DNA of 7,836 bases. It comes from Victivallaceae bacterium. GTDB taxonomy: Bacteria; Verrucomicrobiota; Lentisphaeria; Victivallales; Victivallaceae. The notes beneath the pieces were generated by a model. It was not told the origin of the DNA, searched no databases, and saw only the letters and a list, made by a program, of their open reading frames with translations. Position 1 is the first letter of the stretch, and every line of letters begins with the position of its first letter. The DNA is taken from contig JAQVVK010000066.1 in assembly GCA_028698975.1 (NCBI GenBank), positions 1 through 7,836 on the forward strand, in the 5' to 3' direction. The position numbers were made by a program, and so were the translations under genes. Shown here piece by piece: positions 5,939 through 7,836 of this stretch.

Positions 5939-6826
5939 ATGAGAACTGTTATTATTGGTGGGGCCGTCGAAGCCTCAGCTCTGGCAAGGAAAATCGTCGC
6001 AGCTTCAACTTCCAGCGAGATCGTTTTACTGACACCGGGATATGATGTCCCGGTATCAGACAAAAAAGGCAGTTCTGGTGTATCGCCTGAGCTTTTCTTT
6101 GAACGCTACGGCGTAAAAGTCATTACCGGTGTCACCCCTCTGCGGCTCGATCGACCGCATAAACGCATTATCGTGCGTAATGATTCCGGCGTCATCGGCA
6201 GTGAATTCTATGATGAGGTATTGATCATGTCCCCCGTGCCGGACGGATTTGACGACGCCAAAGGTTGCGAAACAAATATTATACAATCCCTTGAACCACC
6301 GGGCCGCTTCCCGATCGAAAAACGTATTAGATTGATGCTGGCACGGCGGGCCGCCGGTGCTCCGCCGGCTCTGAGACGCTCCAGCTCCATCGTCTTGTAT
6401 AGCGATGCTCTCGACCGCACCGTGGCGGCTTTTGCCGTTGCATGCGGTCTGGCCGCCGCCGGGATACAGGTCAACATGCTTTTTTCGTTTTGGGGGCTGT
6501 CTGTCCTGATCGATCGTAAACGGCAGGGCGGTGGGGTCTTGAAGCGGCTTATGCACAATTCTGGCTCGCTTCCGCTGTCACGTCACGACTTTGGCGGCAT
6601 TGGCCGGATTCTTTTTCGTCATGCCATGCGGCAGGCTCGCGTGCCGTCGGTGGTGGAACTTATGGCCGAAGCTCGCAATCTGAATATCAAATTCTATGCC
6701 TGCGAAACCGGCATGAAGATTTTTGGCCTTTCCCGCGAAGAACTGGTCGATGTGGATGATGTTGTCGGCATCGCCCGCTTCACCCGTATCATGCGAACCG
6801 GCGAAGAAACCATCTTCTTCGGCTGA
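5939..6826 (+). CDS. DsrE2-type (DsrE/DsrF/DrsH-like) protein with a degenerate flavin-reductase N-terminus
   Basis: 295 residues. The C-terminal half (about 148-295) matches the DsrE2 family: SIVLYSDALDRTVAAF, FSFWGLSVLIDRKR (W185), an R-rich middle, PSVVELMAEA, and the conserved Cys255 in FYACETGMKIFGL. DsrE-type proteins handle protein-bound persulfide sulfur. The N-terminal about 100 residues resemble the first FAD-binding segment of CoA-disulfide reductases (MRTVIIGG, then FFERYGVKVITGV and YDEVLIMSP). However, the nucleotide-binding glycines are altered (GGAVEASA) and the stretch that normally carries the redox cysteine is shortened to GYDVPVSDKKGSSG. Larger fusions of CoA-disulfide reductase, rhodanese and DsrE are known; this looks like an internally deleted descendant. 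Divergent from tRNA-His, and converges on the next gene with a 5-bp gap. A possible weak promoter is TTTATT (5872) and TATATT (5894). Confidence 0.85.
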   Translation: MRTVIIGGAVEASALARKIVAASTSSEIVLLTPGYDVPVSDKKGSSGVSPELFFERYGVKVITGVTPLRLDRPHKRIIVRNDSGVIGSEFYDEVLIMSPVPDGFDDAKGCETNIIQSLEPPGRFPIEKRIRLMLARRAAGAPPALRRSSSIVLYSDALDRTVAAFAVACGLAAAGIQVNMLFSFWGLSVLIDRKRQGGGVLKRLMHNSGSLPLSRHDFGGIGRILFRHAMRQARVPSVVELMAEARNLNIKFYACETGMKIFGLSREELVDVDDVVGIARFTRIMRTGEETIFFG

Positions 6827-6831
6827 AGCGA

Positions 6832-7836
6832 CTACTGTGCCGGATATTCGTACTGTTCAATCTTGGAGTACGGCATTTCGTGGAAATAACGCGGTTCGGC
6901 CGGGTAGCCCGGACGGTTGACCGGTCGCAACGATTTCAGCACCACCGTGCGGTCGATCCCGCCGGCCGACAGCATCGTGTAGATGCCGCCGGCACCCTGA
7001 TGATTGCGTATCTTAAGCAGGTTGGCGCGAAATTCGGTGACGGTGTTGGCATCGGTAAGACCGATCGCCAAAAGTTTCATCGCATCATACCCCTGAACTT
7101 CTCCCGCTCCCGGCGTCCGGTTGGGAAAACGGTTGGCAAAGGCGCGCCGAAACAGTTCTCCGGTTGCGCTGTATTTGTCCGGCGCGTAAAACGAAGTAAA
7201 AATACATTCTCCCGGAGCCATGCCGCATAACCGGAAGAACTCCGGCTCGTCCCATGTGTCCGGCCCGGCCAGCACACCGGCATAGCCCAACTCGCGCAGT
7301 TCGCGCACGATCCTGGCCGAAGTCACCGATGACGCCGGGATAACGATCGCCTGCGGATTGCTCATCATGACCTTGCGGAGTGTTTCGGAGAAATCGGTCA
7401 TGTTCTCGGTAAATTCGCCCTTGCTTACCACAAAACCACCCAGCTCGGCAAACTTGTCGGCTACCGCCTGAGACACGTTGTTTGAATACTGGTTGTCTTC
7501 CGAATAATCACTCAATACGGCAATGCGCACCAGTTTGCGCCAGTACCAGAAATATGCCGCCAGCACATGCGCCTGCTGGGTGTCGCTAAAGGAGGCGCGA
7601 CAGGCGACCGGATAATCGCTAATAGCGTTGGCCGACGCGGTCGGCACCGCCGTCGGCAGCGAGAGCTTCTGCGCTTCGTCAAGGATTGCCAGCACTTCGC
7701 TACTGGTATAGCCGGCCACCAGAGCCACCGCCCCGCGGTCGTACAACTTGCGCACCGCCGCCCGCGAATTTTCCACCGAGCTGGCTCCGTCTTCAAAGAT
7801 CAACTCCACCTTGTGGCGACCGATGCCGAACCGGGG
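6832..7836 (-). CDS. ABC transporter substrate-binding protein, LivJ/LivK (branched-chain amino acid) type, N-terminus outside window
   Basis: 335 residues are visible; the frame stays open to the window edge (residues PRFGIGRHK precede GTG 7809), so the signal peptide and first strand are missing. Family features are the first lobe GIGRHKVELIFEDGASSVENSRAA with VALVAGYTSSEVLAILDEAQ, the hinge and ligand-cleft region PTASANAISDYPVACRAS, the second lobe VRIAVLSDYSEDNQYSNN, the TDFSETLRKVMMSNPQAIVI segment, and QGYDAMKLLAIGL near the C-terminus. This is the periplasmic-binding-protein type-1 fold that delivers branched-chain amino acids, amides or other small molecules to an ABC permease; the ligand cannot be read from sequence. 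It ends in TAG (6834-6832) and converges with the DsrE2-type gene. Permease and ATPase genes, if linked, would lie beyond the right edge. Confidence 0.9.
   Translation of the reverse strand, partial: PRFGIGRHKVELIFEDGASSVENSRAAVRKLYDRGAVALVAGYTSSEVLAILDEAQKLSLPTAVPTASANAISDYPVACRASFSDTQQAHVLAAYFWYWRKLVRIAVLSDYSEDNQYSNNVSQAVADKFAELGGFVVSKGEFTENMTDFSETLRKVMMSNPQAIVIPASSVTSARIVRELRELGYAGVLAGPDTWDEPEFFRLCGMAPGECIFTSFYAPDKYSATGELFRRAFANRFPNRTPGAGEVQGYDAMKLLAIGLTDANTVTEFRANLLKIRNHQGAGGIYTMLSAGGIDRTVVLKSLRPVNRPGYPAEPRYFHEMPYSKIEQYEYPAQ

Noticed and set aside
6802..6821. CGAAGAA/TTCTTCG hairpin as a terminator between the convergent genes
   Set aside because: It is inside the coding end of the DsrE2-type gene, has a weak stem and no T-run on either strand.

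Overview
The window most likely comes from a Lentisphaerota (Victivallales-like) bacterium or a close PVC-group relative. The main reason is the gene at 4184-4927. It encodes a short prepilin-like protein with the FTLIELLVV-type leader of that lineage and an exact H-X9-DG motif, and it sits next to a large secreted enzyme-like protein and a GntR regulator. Large families of such pseudopilins beside secreted carbohydrate-active proteins are typical of Lentisphaerota. This assignment rests on recognised sequence style, not on a search.

Layout. 1-288 is the 3' end of a hexapeptide-repeat acyltransferase (xenobiotic/CatB-Vat type). 289-641 is an AT-richer gap with no gene that I can support. A near-consensus sigma-70 promoter (642-670) then starts a tightly packed operon: a FadR/FCD-type GntR regulator (713-1378), a 939-residue secreted multidomain protein overlapping it by 11 bp (1368-4187), and an H-X9-DG pseudopilin overlapping that by 4 bp (4184-4927). 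The promoter spacer holds a perfect GntR-style palindrome, TTGTCAGACAA. Its exact reverse complement recurs at 1398-1408, early in the secreted-protein gene. This suggests a self-regulated locus with a second operator inside the operon.

4816-5684 looks like a patchwork. A small helix-turn-helix protein has no good start, and its open frame runs back into the pseudopilin gene. A plausible C-terminal tail lies in the next frame and ends in tandem stops and a GC-rich hairpin plus T-run. After this come four phased copies of TTGACCATT. I read this stretch as remnants of an accessory or mobile segment, but no transposase or integrase is visible.

5685-5762 (minus strand) is tRNA-His(GTG). The plus-strand gene 5939-6826 encodes a DsrE2-type sulfur-relay/peroxiredoxin-like domain fused to a shortened N-terminal segment resembling the flavin domain of CoA-disulfide reductases, with the nucleotide-binding glycines and the redox cysteine apparently lost. 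Converging on it, only 5 bp away, is the minus-strand gene 6832-7836 (5' end beyond the window). It encodes a branched-chain-amino-acid-type ABC transporter substrate-binding protein.

Functionally, the left operon looks like a regulated module for a secreted, possibly carbohydrate-acting protein with an accessory pseudopilin. The right part appears to be unrelated housekeeping or transport genes.
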